Shown here: positions 53,292 to 62,463 of the stretch, one piece after another
Position numbering within the stretch: position 1 is the first letter of the stretch
Layout: each line of letters starts with the position of its first letter
The notes under the pieces: model-generated
Told to the model about the DNA's origin: nothing
Databases searched by the model: none
The model's input: the letters and a program-made list of their open reading frames with translations, nothing else
Origin: Bacillota bacterium
GTDB taxonomy: Bacteria > Bacillota > Clostridia > Lachnospirales > Cellulosilyticaceae
DNA: 64,000 bases
Direction of reading: 5' to 3'
NCBI GenBank assembly: GCA_023436395.1
Contig: JAEZJJ010000115.1
Coordinates: 62,001 to 126,000 of the forward strand
Made by a program: the position numbers and the translations under genes

Positions 53292-54266
53292 CTATCTACT
53301 CACCGTAGAGTTACAAAAGAGACCTGCTCCGCTTATTATTTCCTCTTCTTCAAACAATCTGCTAATAACTGCTTCATAATCTTTTAACTTTTGTGTTTTT
53401 CTAATCTTTTTTGCATATCTATCACCATTTGAAAAGAGATGATGCATATAAAACCATGATTCTTTCATCTTAAATAGAACATTACGTTCACCTGATAAAA
53501 CTCCTTGATAATCTATATAGAGTTTATCATGAAAATGCTTAAATACTATTTTATCTATTGCCCTTTTCATTTTGATTTCTTCTATCAACCCTGGATTGGC
53601 AATTATACCTCTTCCAAGCATCATTATCTCTATCTTTGGAAAAGTTTGCACGAAGTCACTATAGTGCTTTACTGTAAAGAGATCGCCATTATATCCAACT
53701 GGATTTTCACTTAATTCCATTCCAATTCTAAATACTTCTAAGCGAGGCATATTGCGATAATAATCCATTTGTACGCGTGGATGAATAATTAACTCCTCTA
53801 AGGGGTATCTATTAAAAATTGGTATTAATCTAATAAATTCTTCTGGACTTTCTTTACCTATTCTTGTTTTAATAGATATTTTAATGCTTGTTTGCTTGAA
53901 TACATCATCTAAAAAACGGTCTAATGCCTCCGGATAAGCTAGAAATCCCGATCCTTTTCCTTTAGAAACAACTGTTCCAGAGGGACAACCTAAATTAAGA
54001 TTGACTTCTTTATAGCCAAATGCTTCAAGTTGATGAATCGTTATCATAAAATCTGCAGCATTGTTACTTAAAATCTGTGGAACTACATTTATTCCTTCAT
54101 TATGCTCTGGCAAAATATCATTTAACTCTCTAGAAGTCAATTTTCCATGCTGAGTAGTGGAAATAAATGGGGTAAAATATTTATCTACACCTTTAAAATA
54201 GGTGGCGTGTGCATTTCTATAAATATATCCCGTTATGCCTTCCATTGGTGCTAAATAAAACTTCAT
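53292..54266 (-). CDS. dus: tRNA-dihydrouridine synthase
   Basis: 324-residue FMN-dependent TIM-barrel enzyme that reduces uridine to dihydrouridine in tRNA. Marks: LAPMEGITGYIYRN opening, NLGCPSGTVVSKGKGSGFL with catalytic Cys, KTRIG and HPR blocks, and GYNGD (FMN). The extended C-terminal helix region and family position (DusA/B/C) cannot be settled. Single gene. Confidence 0.93.
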   Translation of the reverse strand: MKFYLAPMEGITGYIYRNAHATYFKGVDKYFTPFISTTQHGKLTSRELNDILPEHNEGINVVPQILSNNAADFMITIHQLEAFGYKEVNLNLGCPSGTVVSKGKGSGFLAYPEALDRFLDDVFKQTSIKISIKTRIGKESPEEFIRLIPIFNRYPLEELIIHPRVQMDYYRNMPRLEVFRIGMELSENPVGYNGDLFTVKHYSDFVQTFPKIEIMMLGRGIIANPGLIEEIKMKRAIDKIVFKHFHDKLYIDYQGVLSGERNVLFKMKESWFYMHHLFSNGDRYAKKIRKTQKLKDYEAVISRLFEEEEIISGAGLFCNSTVSR

Positions 54267-54442
54267 TTATTTCTAACTCCTTTATACCCTACGATTTTTC
54301 TATTAAATCTCATTTCTTTCATTATACACTATAACGTCATGCCCATCCAGTCTCCTTAATTTTATGATTTTTATTGAAATCTAGTGAGAGGAAGTATATG
54401 ATAAGAAATAATGATACAACAAGCTTTAAGGAGTGAAGCATA

Positions 54443-54997
54443 ATGACAAATACACTTGAACAAATTTTTAATGAGGCTAAACAAGCTACTGAAGACCTTT
54501 GTGAAAAAGCACACTTACTAGCAGGTAATATTGTTATTGTAGGGTGTTCTTCTAGCGAAGTAACTGGAGAACTCATCGGTACCCATTCTAGCCTTGAAAC
54601 TGCCGAAGCAATCTTTAAAGGCATTTATAGTGTCCTTTCTTCAAAAAATATTTATTTAGCTGCACAATGTTGTGAACATCTCAACCGTACTATTATCGTA
54701 GAAAGGGATGCTGTCCCTTTTGCTGAAATTGTAAATGTCGTCCCACAACCTAAAGCAGGTGGTTCTTTTGCAACAACAGCTTATCAATCTTTCAAGAATC
54801 CTGTTGCAGTTGAAGAGATTAAAGCAGATGCAGGTCTAGATATTGGTGGTACACTCATTGGTATGCATCTTAAAAAAGTAGCTGTCCCCATTCGTCTCAG
54901 TCTTAATCATATTGGAAGTGCCATTTTATTAGCAGCACGAACAAGACCCAAATTTGTTGGTGGGACAAGAGCACACTATGATGAGAATTTAATGTAA
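54443..54997 (+). CDS. YwlG/TIGR01440 family protein
   Basis: 184 residues with the family blocks IVIVGCSSSEVTGELIGTHS, AAQCCEHLNRTIIVER and DAGLDIGGTLIGMHL (UPF0340). The family is conserved in Firmicutes without a defined function; it contains a conserved Cys and His cluster. AAGGAG lies upstream. Single gene with a terminator. Confidence 0.88.
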   Translation: MTNTLEQIFNEAKQATEDLCEKAHLLAGNIVIVGCSSSEVTGELIGTHSSLETAEAIFKGIYSVLSSKNIYLAAQCCEHLNRTIIVERDAVPFAEIVNVVPQPKAGGSFATTAYQSFKNPVAVEEIKADAGLDIGGTLIGMHLKKVAVPIRLSLNHIGSAILLAARTRPKFVGGTRAHYDENLM

Positions 54998-55015
54998 ATC
55001 GCCTCTTCATGCAAT

Positions 55016-55058
55016 AAAAAACACCTCGTTTTCCTATTTAAAGAAAGCGGGGTGTTTT
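55016..55058. terminator. Bidirectional terminator between YwlG-like gene and uraA
   Basis: AAAAAACACCTCGTTTTC / GAAAGCGGGGTGTTTT hairpin with A and T runs; lies between convergent genes. Confidence 0.88.
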
Positions 55059-55084
55059 ATGGTTATTCACTCTATACAATTAAC

Positions 55085-56383
55085 TTACTGAGGTTCATTC
55101 ATGATCCCTAATTTATCAAATAACATAAAAGTAAGGCTTAAAATAATTGCCACTACTGTAGCTAGTCCCATACCACTTAAACCTACTGCACCAATAGTAA
55201 TGGTAATACGGCTAAGACCAATAATAAAAATAACAGACGTTAAAATAAGATTACGAGATTTAGAAAAATCAACTTTATCTTCTATAAAGGTTCTAAGGCC
55301 TGAGGTTGCAATCGTTCCAAATAAAAGTAAGCTTACCCCACCTACTACAGGTGTAGGAATGCTACGAATAAGTGCTGAAAGTGTACCTGAAAAACCTAAT
55401 ACAATAGAAAATATCGCCGCCCCACAAATAACATAGACACTATATACTTTTGTAAGCGCCATAACACCAATGTTTTCTCCATATGTAGTCGTAGGTACAG
55501 AACCAAATAACCCTGAAAAAGCTGTAGATAATCCATCACCTAAAAGTGAACGATGTAGCCCAGGATCTTCCACCAAATCCTTTCCTACAATACTACTAGT
55601 CACTTTTAAGTGACCAATATGTTCTGCAACGACAACAAAAGTTGCCGGTAAAATAGTGATAATTGCTGTCATATCAAATTGTGCTAGTTTAATATGAGGT
55701 ACTGTAAATAAGTTGGCATTTTGTACTAAAGTAAAATCAACCACTCCCATGCAATAAGCGGTTATGTATCCAACAACTACACCAATAAGGATAGGTATAA
55801 TTTTAAGAAAACCTCTTAATAAAACATTACATAAAATAACAGTTAATAATGTCACCATGGAAATAATAACCCAAGTCATATTAGTAGTTGTAGGATTATT
55901 ACTTCCTCCCACTGCAAATCCAGCCATATCAGCTGCTGTAGGTGCTAATTCTAAACCAATAATGGTCACTATAGCGCCCATAGCTGCAGGTGGAAAAAGA
56001 CGATTAATCCATTTTGTACCCGTTACGCCAATGATCAGTGCCACTGCACAAAAGATAAGTCCCGAAACAAAGAAGCCACTTTGAATCACTGAAAAGTCAT
56101 ATCCCTTGTCCATAAGCAAAAAAGCTGGGGCCAAATAAGCAAAACTGGAACCTAAATAAGCTGGGATTTTACCTTTTGTAATAAAAGCATAAAACAAAGT
56201 ACCAATCCCATTAAAGAATAAAACTGTAGTTGGATCAATACCAAATAAAATAGGAACTAAAACTGAAGATCCAAACATTGCAAATAAATGTTGGAAACTT
56301 AATGGAATAGCCTTCAAAAGTGGTACTTTTTCCTGTACATCCACTTTTGCAGTATCTTGAAATGAAACTTCTAAATCTGACAT
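55085..56383 (-). CDS. uraA: Uracil/xanthine permease (NCS2 family)
   Basis: 432 residues with 14 membrane segments of the NCS2 fold. The marker GSVPTTTYGENIG (near 290) and SFAYLAPAFLLM, QHLFAMFGSSVLVP match UraA/PyrP, a proton-coupled uracil importer. Start ATG 56383 has AGGAGG upstream. A PyrR-type hairpin immediately precedes this site, so uracil permease (pyrP-like) is the most likely identity. Confidence 0.92.
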   Translation of the reverse strand: MSDLEVSFQDTAKVDVQEKVPLLKAIPLSFQHLFAMFGSSVLVPILFGIDPTTVLFFNGIGTLFYAFITKGKIPAYLGSSFAYLAPAFLLMDKGYDFSVIQSGFFVSGLIFCAVALIIGVTGTKWINRLFPPAAMGAIVTIIGLELAPTAADMAGFAVGGSNNPTTTNMTWVIISMVTLLTVILCNVLLRGFLKIIPILIGVVVGYITAYCMGVVDFTLVQNANLFTVPHIKLAQFDMTAIITILPATFVVVAEHIGHLKVTSSIVGKDLVEDPGLHRSLLGDGLSTAFSGLFGSVPTTTYGENIGVMALTKVYSVYVICGAAIFSIVLGFSGTLSALIRSIPTPVVGGVSLLLFGTIATSGLRTFIEDKVDFSKSRNLILTSVIFIIGLSRITITIGAVGLSGMGLATVVAIILSLTFMLFDKLGIMNEPQ

Positions 56384-56398
56384 TGTGTCTCCTCCTTT

Positions 56399-56418
56399 TT
56401 TAGCCTCTCTGGACTAAA
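56399..56418 (-). promoter_or_regulatory. PyrR-binding hairpin abutting the uraA ribosome binding site
   Basis: Minus strand reads TTTAGTCCAGAGAGGCTAAA, matching the conserved PyrR loop consensus ARUCCNGNGAGGYU. The TTTAG/CTAAA stem ends two or three bases before AGGAGG (56391-56396). There is no following terminator in the leader, so PyrR-UMP would block ribosome access, i.e. translational repression when pyrimidines are plentiful. Confidence 0.88.
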
Positions 56419-56497
56419 TTAAAAACCTTATTAATTATATCATTAAAATACGGTCATTACAATTCCTATTGTGATTCTTATGTCTTATTTAAACAAT

Positions 56498-56545
56498 TAA
56501 AAAGCATCTTTTAAATGACCAAATGGCTCCCTTAAAAGATGCTTA
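56498..56545 (-). terminator. Terminator of the NhaC-like gene
   Basis: AAAAAGCATCTTTTAA / TTAAAAGATGCTT hairpin, just past the stop. Confidence 0.9.
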
Positions 56546-56552
56546 ATCAATC

Positions 56553-58085
56553 CTATTTATGGTTTAATTTATTTAATACAAAAAGAATTGCTCCTAAAAG
56601 ACAAATAGAACATCCTAGTGTAAGAACTAGATTTGCTGTAAAACCTGCCACTAGGTAACCTACAAAACAACATACTGCTACTACTAATGTATATGGAATT
56701 TGAGAAGAAACATGGTCAATATGATTACATCCTGCACCTGTTGATGAAAGAATAGTGGTATCTGATATAGGTGAACAGTGATCTCCAAACACTGCTCCAG
56801 CAAGTGTTGCCGCAAGTCCCACTGTCACAAGATGTGGTGCCACTGCACTACAGATTGTAACAACAATTGGAATAAGAAGTAAGAATGTCCCCCAAGATGT
56901 TCCCATAGCAAAAGCAAGTGCACCGGCCACAAGAAATACAATAGCTGGAATAAGTGCTCCTGGTAAAGAAGAACCGGCTACAAGGTCTCCTACAAATTTG
57001 CCTGTATTAAGAAGATCACTACAAACACCACTTATTGTCCATGCAAGAGATAAAATAATAAATGCACCTACCATTGTTTTTGTTCCTATACTAATGCCCT
57101 CCATAAACTCCTTAAAAGTCATCAGTCCACGTGGTACGAAAAGTAAACAAGCTACAACTAATGCTCCAAAGCCTGCAAGAGCCAAGGCCGAACCTGCATC
57201 TGTATTTCCAAATCCTTGTGCAATAGTCATACCACCTTCAAAATATCCACCGACATAAAGCATAGATAAGACTGCAAATACAATCAGTGCAAGAATAGGA
57301 ATAATAAGGTCAAACACCCTTCCTTTAGATGAAATTTTCATCTTAGATAGCTCATCTTCTTCCTCTCCACAGATTCCCGATTTCATTTTACCTGCTCTGG
57401 CTTCTTCCTCAAACCTTTTCATTGGTCCAAACTCGATGTTTGTCACACATAGTATCATGACCATAATAAGGGTTAAGATGGCATACAAATTAAAAGGAAT
57501 TGTTGCCATAAAGGTTTCCATACCATTTAACGCTACACCATTTACACCTAATCCATCTATTGCTGAAATAACTGATGCTGCCCATGATGAAATAGGCGCA
57601 ATAATACAAATTGGAGCTGCAGTTGCATCAATAATATAAGCAAGCTTTGCCCTAGAAATCTGATGTTTATCGGTTACAGGTCTCATAACAGTCCCAATCG
57701 TTAAACAATTAAAATAATCATCAATAAAAATAATGCTACCTAAAATAGAAGTTCCTAACTGTGCACCTCTTTTAGATTTAATTTTATTTCCTGCCCAATC
57801 CCCATAAGCTCTTGAGCCACCAGCTATTGTAATAACAGCTACAAGTGCTCCAAGAAAAACTAAAAATAATATAATAGAAGCATTGCTTCCTAATTTATCT
57901 GCCATCATTGACAAGGTAACATCAACGGCTTTAACGATGCCACCACCTGTACCAAAGGCATAAATAAGTGTTCCAGATAAAATACCTATTATTAATGAAG
58001 AAATAACTTCTTTTGTAATTAATGCTAAAACAATAGCAATAATTGGAGGTAAGATTGATAACCACCCTACATCAATTGCATCCAT
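56553..58085 (-). CDS. NhaC-family transporter, predicted lysine transporter (LysW-like)
   Basis: 510 residues from ATG 58085 (GGAG upstream). Upstream in-frame codons belong to the riboswitch and were excluded. About 12-13 membrane segments of the NhaC Na+/H+ antiporter superfamily, with repeated motifs FGDHCSPISDTTI and GSIIFIDDYFN. Its leader is a lysine riboswitch, and comparative genomics has proposed such NhaC members (LysW) as lysine transporters. The combination here supports lysine uptake rather than sodium extrusion. Confidence 0.85.
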   Translation of the reverse strand: MDAIDVGWLSILPPIIAIVLALITKEVISSLIIGILSGTLIYAFGTGGGIVKAVDVTLSMMADKLGSNASIILFLVFLGALVAVITIAGGSRAYGDWAGNKIKSKRGAQLGTSILGSIIFIDDYFNCLTIGTVMRPVTDKHQISRAKLAYIIDATAAPICIIAPISSWAASVISAIDGLGVNGVALNGMETFMATIPFNLYAILTLIMVMILCVTNIEFGPMKRFEEEARAGKMKSGICGEEEDELSKMKISSKGRVFDLIIPILALIVFAVLSMLYVGGYFEGGMTIAQGFGNTDAGSALALAGFGALVVACLLFVPRGLMTFKEFMEGISIGTKTMVGAFIILSLAWTISGVCSDLLNTGKFVGDLVAGSSLPGALIPAIVFLVAGALAFAMGTSWGTFLLLIPIVVTICSAVAPHLVTVGLAATLAGAVFGDHCSPISDTTILSSTGAGCNHIDHVSSQIPYTLVVAVCCFVGYLVAGFTANLVLTLGCSICLLGAILFVLNKLNHK

Positions 58086-58118
58086 ATGTGAGTCTCCATT
58101 TTCTCTATATAGTCTAAC

Positions 58119-58155
58119 AAAAAAAGTCTTGAGCATATCACTCAAGACTTTTTTA
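58119..58155 (-). terminator. Riboswitch-controlled terminator
   Basis: AAAGTCTTGAG / CTCAAGACTTT hairpin with T-run, between the lysine aptamer and the transporter. It forms the off state when lysine is bound. Confidence 0.92.
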
Positions 58156-58198
58156 TACAAACCATAAAAACCATGTATTTCCCCATGAACCGTCCATC

Positions 58199-58372
58199 GT
58201 AATAGCTCCCCACGAATCATTTCGTGACAGTGTTATGTATATTTTACATAACCCCAACTAAATAAGCTTAAAGCCTCACTTATTTAATTTCGGCGATTTC
58301 TCCTTTCCTTTTGCTTCATTGTGCTTATCTCTGCAAAGCTACTCTTAGAAATCGCAACCTCTATTTACTCTT
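58199..58372 (-). ncRNA. Lysine riboswitch (L box) aptamer
   Basis: Minus strand shows AGAGGTTGCGATTTCTAAGAGTA split around the first helix, then AAAGGAGAAATCGCCGAAA, a GGTTGGG-like junction (TAGTTGGGGTT), CACTGTCACGAAATGATTCGTGGGGAGCTAT. These are the conserved blocks of the five-helix lysine aptamer in the correct order. It is followed by a terminator 45 bases later, so lysine should cause early termination. Confidence 0.95.
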
Positions 58373-58486
58373 TATTTAATTGCTAGCTTAGTCAAATATA
58401 TACCATAGACAAAAAAAAGTAAAGGATTACATAATAAGTCTATATTTTAAAAATACACTTAAATTAAATACTATTAATTTTTATTA

Positions 58487-61117
58487 TTAAGTTTGATTTC
58501 TCATTTGATTTTTAATAGATGTAGGCAATTGATCACTCAGATAGTTTTTCTCTATTGGTTGTTTTTCTTTATACGTCTTCACAATTTGTTCGTTTGCTTT
58601 TTCAACTTCTTCCTTTAAAGCCCTAGCAGATAAGAGCTGAGATCCCTTGCCTCTTACCATATGTTGCTCCAAAGCATCAGAAGTTGCTACTGTAATCTGA
58701 TACTCTCCTTCATGATCATGTACAAACTTTTCAATATAATGATCGGCAGTCTCACCTTCCTTAGTATAAACTACCTGTATATTATGATAGTCAATAACTT
58801 CTGTCTGATGGCCTACAATGCGATAGGAATCAAAGACTACCCTTAATTGGCATTGACGAATCCCCTGATAGTTACAAAGTACATCTAGAAGTGTTCCTCT
58901 TGCACAATCCATATTCGTTGTAGCCAGTTCCTTTAACTCAGGCCATGCAAAAATAATATTATAACCATCTACAAGTAAATATTCATTTTTCCCTACGGAG
59001 GCTTTTTTTACATGTAGGGTCCTTTCCATAAAAGGTGTTCTTGGCGCCTTAACTTTTTTCCAAATAGATTTTTCACCACGATTGGCATAAAAAGTTTTAT
59101 TCATAATGGCATCAACTTCTTCAGGACTCATCCACTCTTCTTCATAAAAACTTTCTACTTCTACTATCTCTTCAGTTTGTTCTTTTGATTTTGAGAAATA
59201 ACTTGGTAAATGCATATAGTTTTTAACTTCATCCCAATTCACTATAAACCCTGAACCATGGGCACAAAATACAGAACCTGTAGGATTCTGAATATCCCTT
59301 TCTGAATCATACCCTATACTTGCTATCACTTCTTCTTGATTATGACAAGGTTCATAACCTTTGAGGGTACAAAATAATTTACCATATCCTTTTGTATAAG
59401 CAATTACTTCCTGATGATAGTTTCTCATATTGACAACGGGTGCGCTTCCTACTAAAGTTGCTGTTTCTCCATTGCTTTGGACAATTTCTGATGTCCCCTG
59501 CATTTTCTCAATATCTGTCATCGCACGTCCTATCATTTTCTCAGGAATCTCTAATTGAAAAGCATAATATGGTTCTAAAACAATAGAGGTTGCTTCCTTT
59601 AAACCTTGACGTACTGCACGGTAAGTTGCTTCTCTAAAATCCCCACCTTCTGTATGCTTTTTATGTGCCTTACCAGCCACTAGCGTTATCTTTAAATCAG
59701 TAATGGCACTACCTGTTAATACCCCACGATGCATCTTTTCTTCTAAATGAGAGAGCACCAGTCGCTGCCAATTCTTTTCTAACTCATCTTCACTACACCA
59801 GGTAGCAAAATGTAGTCCACTACCTCTAGGTGCAGGCTCCAATAATAGATGTACTTCTGCATAATGCCTTAATGGTTCAAAGTGCCCCACACCTTCTACT
59901 GGATAGGAGATTGTCTCCTTATAAACAATGCGCCCTGAATCAAATTGAACTGCTACGTTAAAACGACTTTGAATTAAACTTTGTAGTATTTCAATCTGCA
60001 CTTCTCCCATAAGTTGCACTTTAATTTCTTGTAGTTCTTCATCCCACACAATACGAAGTTCTGGCTCCTCTTCTTCTAGTTCCCTTAGTTTAGGAAGCAT
60101 CACCCTTGGATCACAACCTTCTGGTAGAATCATTTGATAAGCTAAAACAGGTTCTAACAAAGGAGCATCCGATGCTATTTCTATTCCCAAACCCTCTCCT
60201 GGTTTTGTTTGACTCAGCCCTGTTACGCTGCAAATCCTTCCTGCTTCAATTTCTGTAACGGTCTCAAATTTTTCTCCTGAATAAAGACGAATTTGATTCA
60301 CCTTTTCTTCCCAACCCTCATTAGACAGGGTGGTTTTTACTTTTAGGCTCCCACCTGTAATCTTCATATGAGTAAGACGATTCCCTTGATTATCTCTTGT
60401 AATCTTAAACACTTTCGCACCAAAAGTATCTGGATAATGAGGTGCCTTGGTATACATCAGTAGCCCTTGCATAAAGGCTTCTACTCCTTCTAATTTTAAA
60501 GCGGCCCCGAAAAAACAAGGAAATACTTGACGTTTATAGATTGCCTCTATTATTTGTTCTGAATTAATCTCCCCCTTTTCAAGATAATATTCCATGAGTT
60601 TTTCGCTGCACATAGCAATTTGCTCAGTAAACTGCTCATCCTCTTCTTGTCCAAATATAATACAGTTTTCACTTAATTCTTTTCTAAGGCTATTAAGGAG
60701 TTCCTGTTGATTTGCTCCACTTTGATCCATTTTATTGATGAATAGGAATGTAGGGATTTGATACATACTTAGCAAACGCCACAAAGTCTTTGTGTGTCCC
60801 TGTACCCCATCAGCTCCATTAATTACCAAGATTGCATAATCCAGTACTTGTAGTGTCCGCTCCATTTCTGCTGAAAAGTCTACGTGTCCTGGGGTATCTA
60901 ATAAGGTGATTTCTGTATCTTCTACTTCAAAAATTGCTTGTTTGGAGAAAATGGTAATTCCTCTAGTCTTTTCTAAAACATCTGTATCTAAATAAGCATC
61001 TTTATTATCTACTCTTCCTAATTTGCGAATCTTGCCACTTAGATAAAGCATACTCTCTGATAAAGTTGTTTTCCCTGCATCTACATGAGCTAATATACCA
61101 ATAACTAATTTCTTCAT
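58487..61117 (-). CDS. TetM-like translational GTPase fused to a Rae1/YacP-type NYN nuclease
   Basis: 876 residues. Residues 1-640 form an EF-G/TetM-like GTPase: G1 AHVDAGKT (10-17), G3 DTPGH (74-78), G4 NKMD (128-131), domains II-V to about residue 640. The domain IV tip (481-491, AGKAHKKHTEGG) lacks the TetM loop YYSPVST that evicts tetracycline. Residues 713-842 form a NYN/PIN-like nuclease: VDGYN (D717), VFDSY (D763), GETADHYIEK (D792), ATSDALEQ (D814), closely like Rae1/YacP, which cuts mRNA in the ribosomal A site. The fusion suggests GTPase-guided mRNA cleavage or ribosome rescue. Promoter at 61203-61231. Confidence 0.88.
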   Translation of the reverse strand: MKKLVIGILAHVDAGKTTLSESMLYLSGKIRKLGRVDNKDAYLDTDVLEKTRGITIFSKQAIFEVEDTEITLLDTPGHVDFSAEMERTLQVLDYAILVINGADGVQGHTKTLWRLLSMYQIPTFLFINKMDQSGANQQELLNSLRKELSENCIIFGQEEDEQFTEQIAMCSEKLMEYYLEKGEINSEQIIEAIYKRQVFPCFFGAALKLEGVEAFMQGLLMYTKAPHYPDTFGAKVFKITRDNQGNRLTHMKITGGSLKVKTTLSNEGWEEKVNQIRLYSGEKFETVTEIEAGRICSVTGLSQTKPGEGLGIEIASDAPLLEPVLAYQMILPEGCDPRVMLPKLRELEEEEPELRIVWDEELQEIKVQLMGEVQIEILQSLIQSRFNVAVQFDSGRIVYKETISYPVEGVGHFEPLRHYAEVHLLLEPAPRGSGLHFATWCSEDELEKNWQRLVLSHLEEKMHRGVLTGSAITDLKITLVAGKAHKKHTEGGDFREATYRAVRQGLKEATSIVLEPYYAFQLEIPEKMIGRAMTDIEKMQGTSEIVQSNGETATLVGSAPVVNMRNYHQEVIAYTKGYGKLFCTLKGYEPCHNQEEVIASIGYDSERDIQNPTGSVFCAHGSGFIVNWDEVKNYMHLPSYFSKSKEQTEEIVEVESFYEEEWMSPEEVDAIMNKTFYANRGEKSIWKKVKAPRTPFMERTLHVKKASVGKNEYLLVDGYNIIFAWPELKELATTNMDCARGTLLDVLCNYQGIRQCQLRVVFDSYRIVGHQTEVIDYHNIQVVYTKEGETADHYIEKFVHDHEGEYQITVATSDALEQHMVRGKGSQLLSARALKEEVEKANEQIVKTYKEKQPIEKNYLSDQLPTSIKNQMRNQT

Positions 61118-61202
61118 ATCTATTCAAACCCTTCACTGATGTTGTCTATTGCTTCTATATTTCAATCGGTCTAAACCTTATTTTCTTCTTTTACTTACTC
61201 TT

Positions 61203-61231
61203 ATCATACCAGTAACTCTATCATCTTACAA
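61203..61231 (-). promoter_or_regulatory. Predicted promoter of the GTPase-nuclease gene
   Basis: TTGTAA (complement of 61226-61231) and TATGAT (complement of 61203-61208) with a 17-bp spacer on the minus strand, about 85 bases above the start. No terminator or leader peptide like that of tetM is seen in the leader. Confidence 0.6.
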
Positions 61232-61331
61232 AAGGAAAATAGGTAAAACAAACATTTTATAGATTGTTCTCCCTATTTTTACATGCTAATATGATATTAT
61301 CAGAATTATTATAATTATAAGGAGGCTTTAT

Positions 61332-61727
61332 ATGACACCCATCACACCACTTACTTTTCTTTGGAAAGATCGTAAAAGAGTTCTGGGTCTTCCCCTATCA
61401 TTTACCAAATACAGTATGTCTGAAGACCGTATTTTTTATGAAACAGGTTTATTAAATACTAAGCTTGATGAAATATTACTTTATCGTGTACTAGATATTA
61501 GCTTATCTATTTCCTTAGGTCAACGCCTCTTTAGTGTAGGTACGATTATCTTAAAATCGTCGGATAAAACATTACCAGAATTAATGATTAAAAATATTAA
61601 GCGTCCTAGAGAAGTAAAAGAAATCATCCATCATCAAGTAGAAGAAATAAAATTAGCTCGTAAAATGCGAGTTAATGAAATTCTAGATGACCTCCCTGAT
61701 ACTCTAGAAGATACTTTAACAGAATAA
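61332..61727 (+). CDS. PH-domain (bPH2/YdbS-like) protein
   Basis: 131 residues with a bacterial pleckstrin-homology-like beta sheet: KYSMSEDRIFYETGLLNTKLDEILLYRVLDI, then SLGQRLFSVGTIIL and VKEIIHHQVEE. No membrane segment, unlike YdbS, so it is a soluble variant. Function unknown. AAGGAGG ribosome binding site. Confidence 0.8.
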   Translation: MTPITPLTFLWKDRKRVLGLPLSFTKYSMSEDRIFYETGLLNTKLDEILLYRVLDISLSISLGQRLFSVGTIILKSSDKTLPELMIKNIKRPREVKEIIHHQVEEIKLARKMRVNEILDDLPDTLEDTLTE

Positions 61728-61728
61728 T

Positions 61729-61769
61729 GTGTAAATAGCCCAGGTTAAACCTTGGCTATTTACACATTA
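61729..61769. terminator. Bidirectional terminator of the PH-domain and lysozyme genes
   Basis: GTGTAAATAGCCCAGG / CCTTGGCTATTTACAC stem, one mismatch, containing the lysozyme stop codon. Confidence 0.85.
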
Positions 61770-62463
61770 TTGTTGCATATTTTAATAAAAGACTACGCAC
61801 ATGGGCAATATCATACTGCCCTTTATCCCATAGGTGGATATCAGAAATTACCTTTTCTTGTATCAACCTCTCTAATCCACCTAAACGGCTCAATAATATG
61901 GGCACATTTTTGAGGTTAATCAGCTCTGATTTTTTCCATTGATCATAATCAAGAATAATACCACTTTTAATTATTTTACTCACTGCATCACTTAGTTCAA
62001 TATCTACTTCTATGATACTTTTGATCTGTTCTGCTTTAAAAAACAACTCTCTCTCTGCCTTACGACGCGTCATTAATCCATTCTTATAACGTACTGCAGT
62101 TCCCCAATAAATAATAAGATTATTCCCCAACTCTTCTATTATTTTAGAAGAATTGACTAGCTGGCGAAGACCACCTGCACCACGATTGTAGCAGTAAGAC
62201 ATGAGTGCGTTACATTGATTTTCATTTAAAACTTTAAATCTTGCCACCGCAATCTCATCTACATATTTACAATACTTTTGCAAGTCATCTACAAGTACTT
62301 TTTCGGCTTGTGCTTGTGTCCATACAGTATTACCATTAATGCTATTATCAAAACTATGCCCATATCCGATTGTATAATAGCTTTCTCCCTCAAGTTTATA
62401 AGCTTTTAAACTACACCCCTCAAATTTTTTGATTAATTCAAGACCATCTAGATTAATTTTCAT
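61756..62463 (-). CDS. GH24 (T4-type) lysozyme with extra C-terminal domain
   Basis: 235 residues. Residues 1-150 are a phage-type muramidase with the catalytic Glu in KKFEG (E14) and the YTIGYGH region. The C-terminal 85 residues are an unassigned helical domain. No signal peptide, as in phage endolysins, which need holin. No other phage genes are near, so it may be a domesticated or orphan gene. Confidence 0.85.
   Translation of the reverse strand: MKINLDGLELIKKFEGCSLKAYKLEGESYYTIGYGHSFDNSINGNTVWTQAQAEKVLVDDLQKYCKYVDEIAVARFKVLNENQCNALMSYCYNRGAGGLRQLVNSSKIIEELGNNLIIYWGTAVRYKNGLMTRRKAERELFFKAEQIKSIIEVDIELSDAVSKIIKSGIILDYDQWKKSELINLKNVPILLSRLGGLERLIQEKVISDIHLWDKGQYDIAHVRSLLLKYATIMCK

Noticed and set aside
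58086..58220. 45-residue N-terminal extension of the NhaC-like protein
   Set aside because: It would be translated from the lysine riboswitch and terminator sequence; the ATG at 58085 has its own ribosome binding site.
58487..61117. Tetracycline resistance gene of the tetM/tetW class
   Set aside because: The domain IV tip loop that displaces the drug is not conserved and a nuclease domain is appended; the fold alone does not show resistance.
61756..62463. Prophage region around the GH24 lysozyme
   Set aside because: No holin, tail, terminase or integrase gene lies within the window; the neighbours are a PH-domain protein and a MATE pump.
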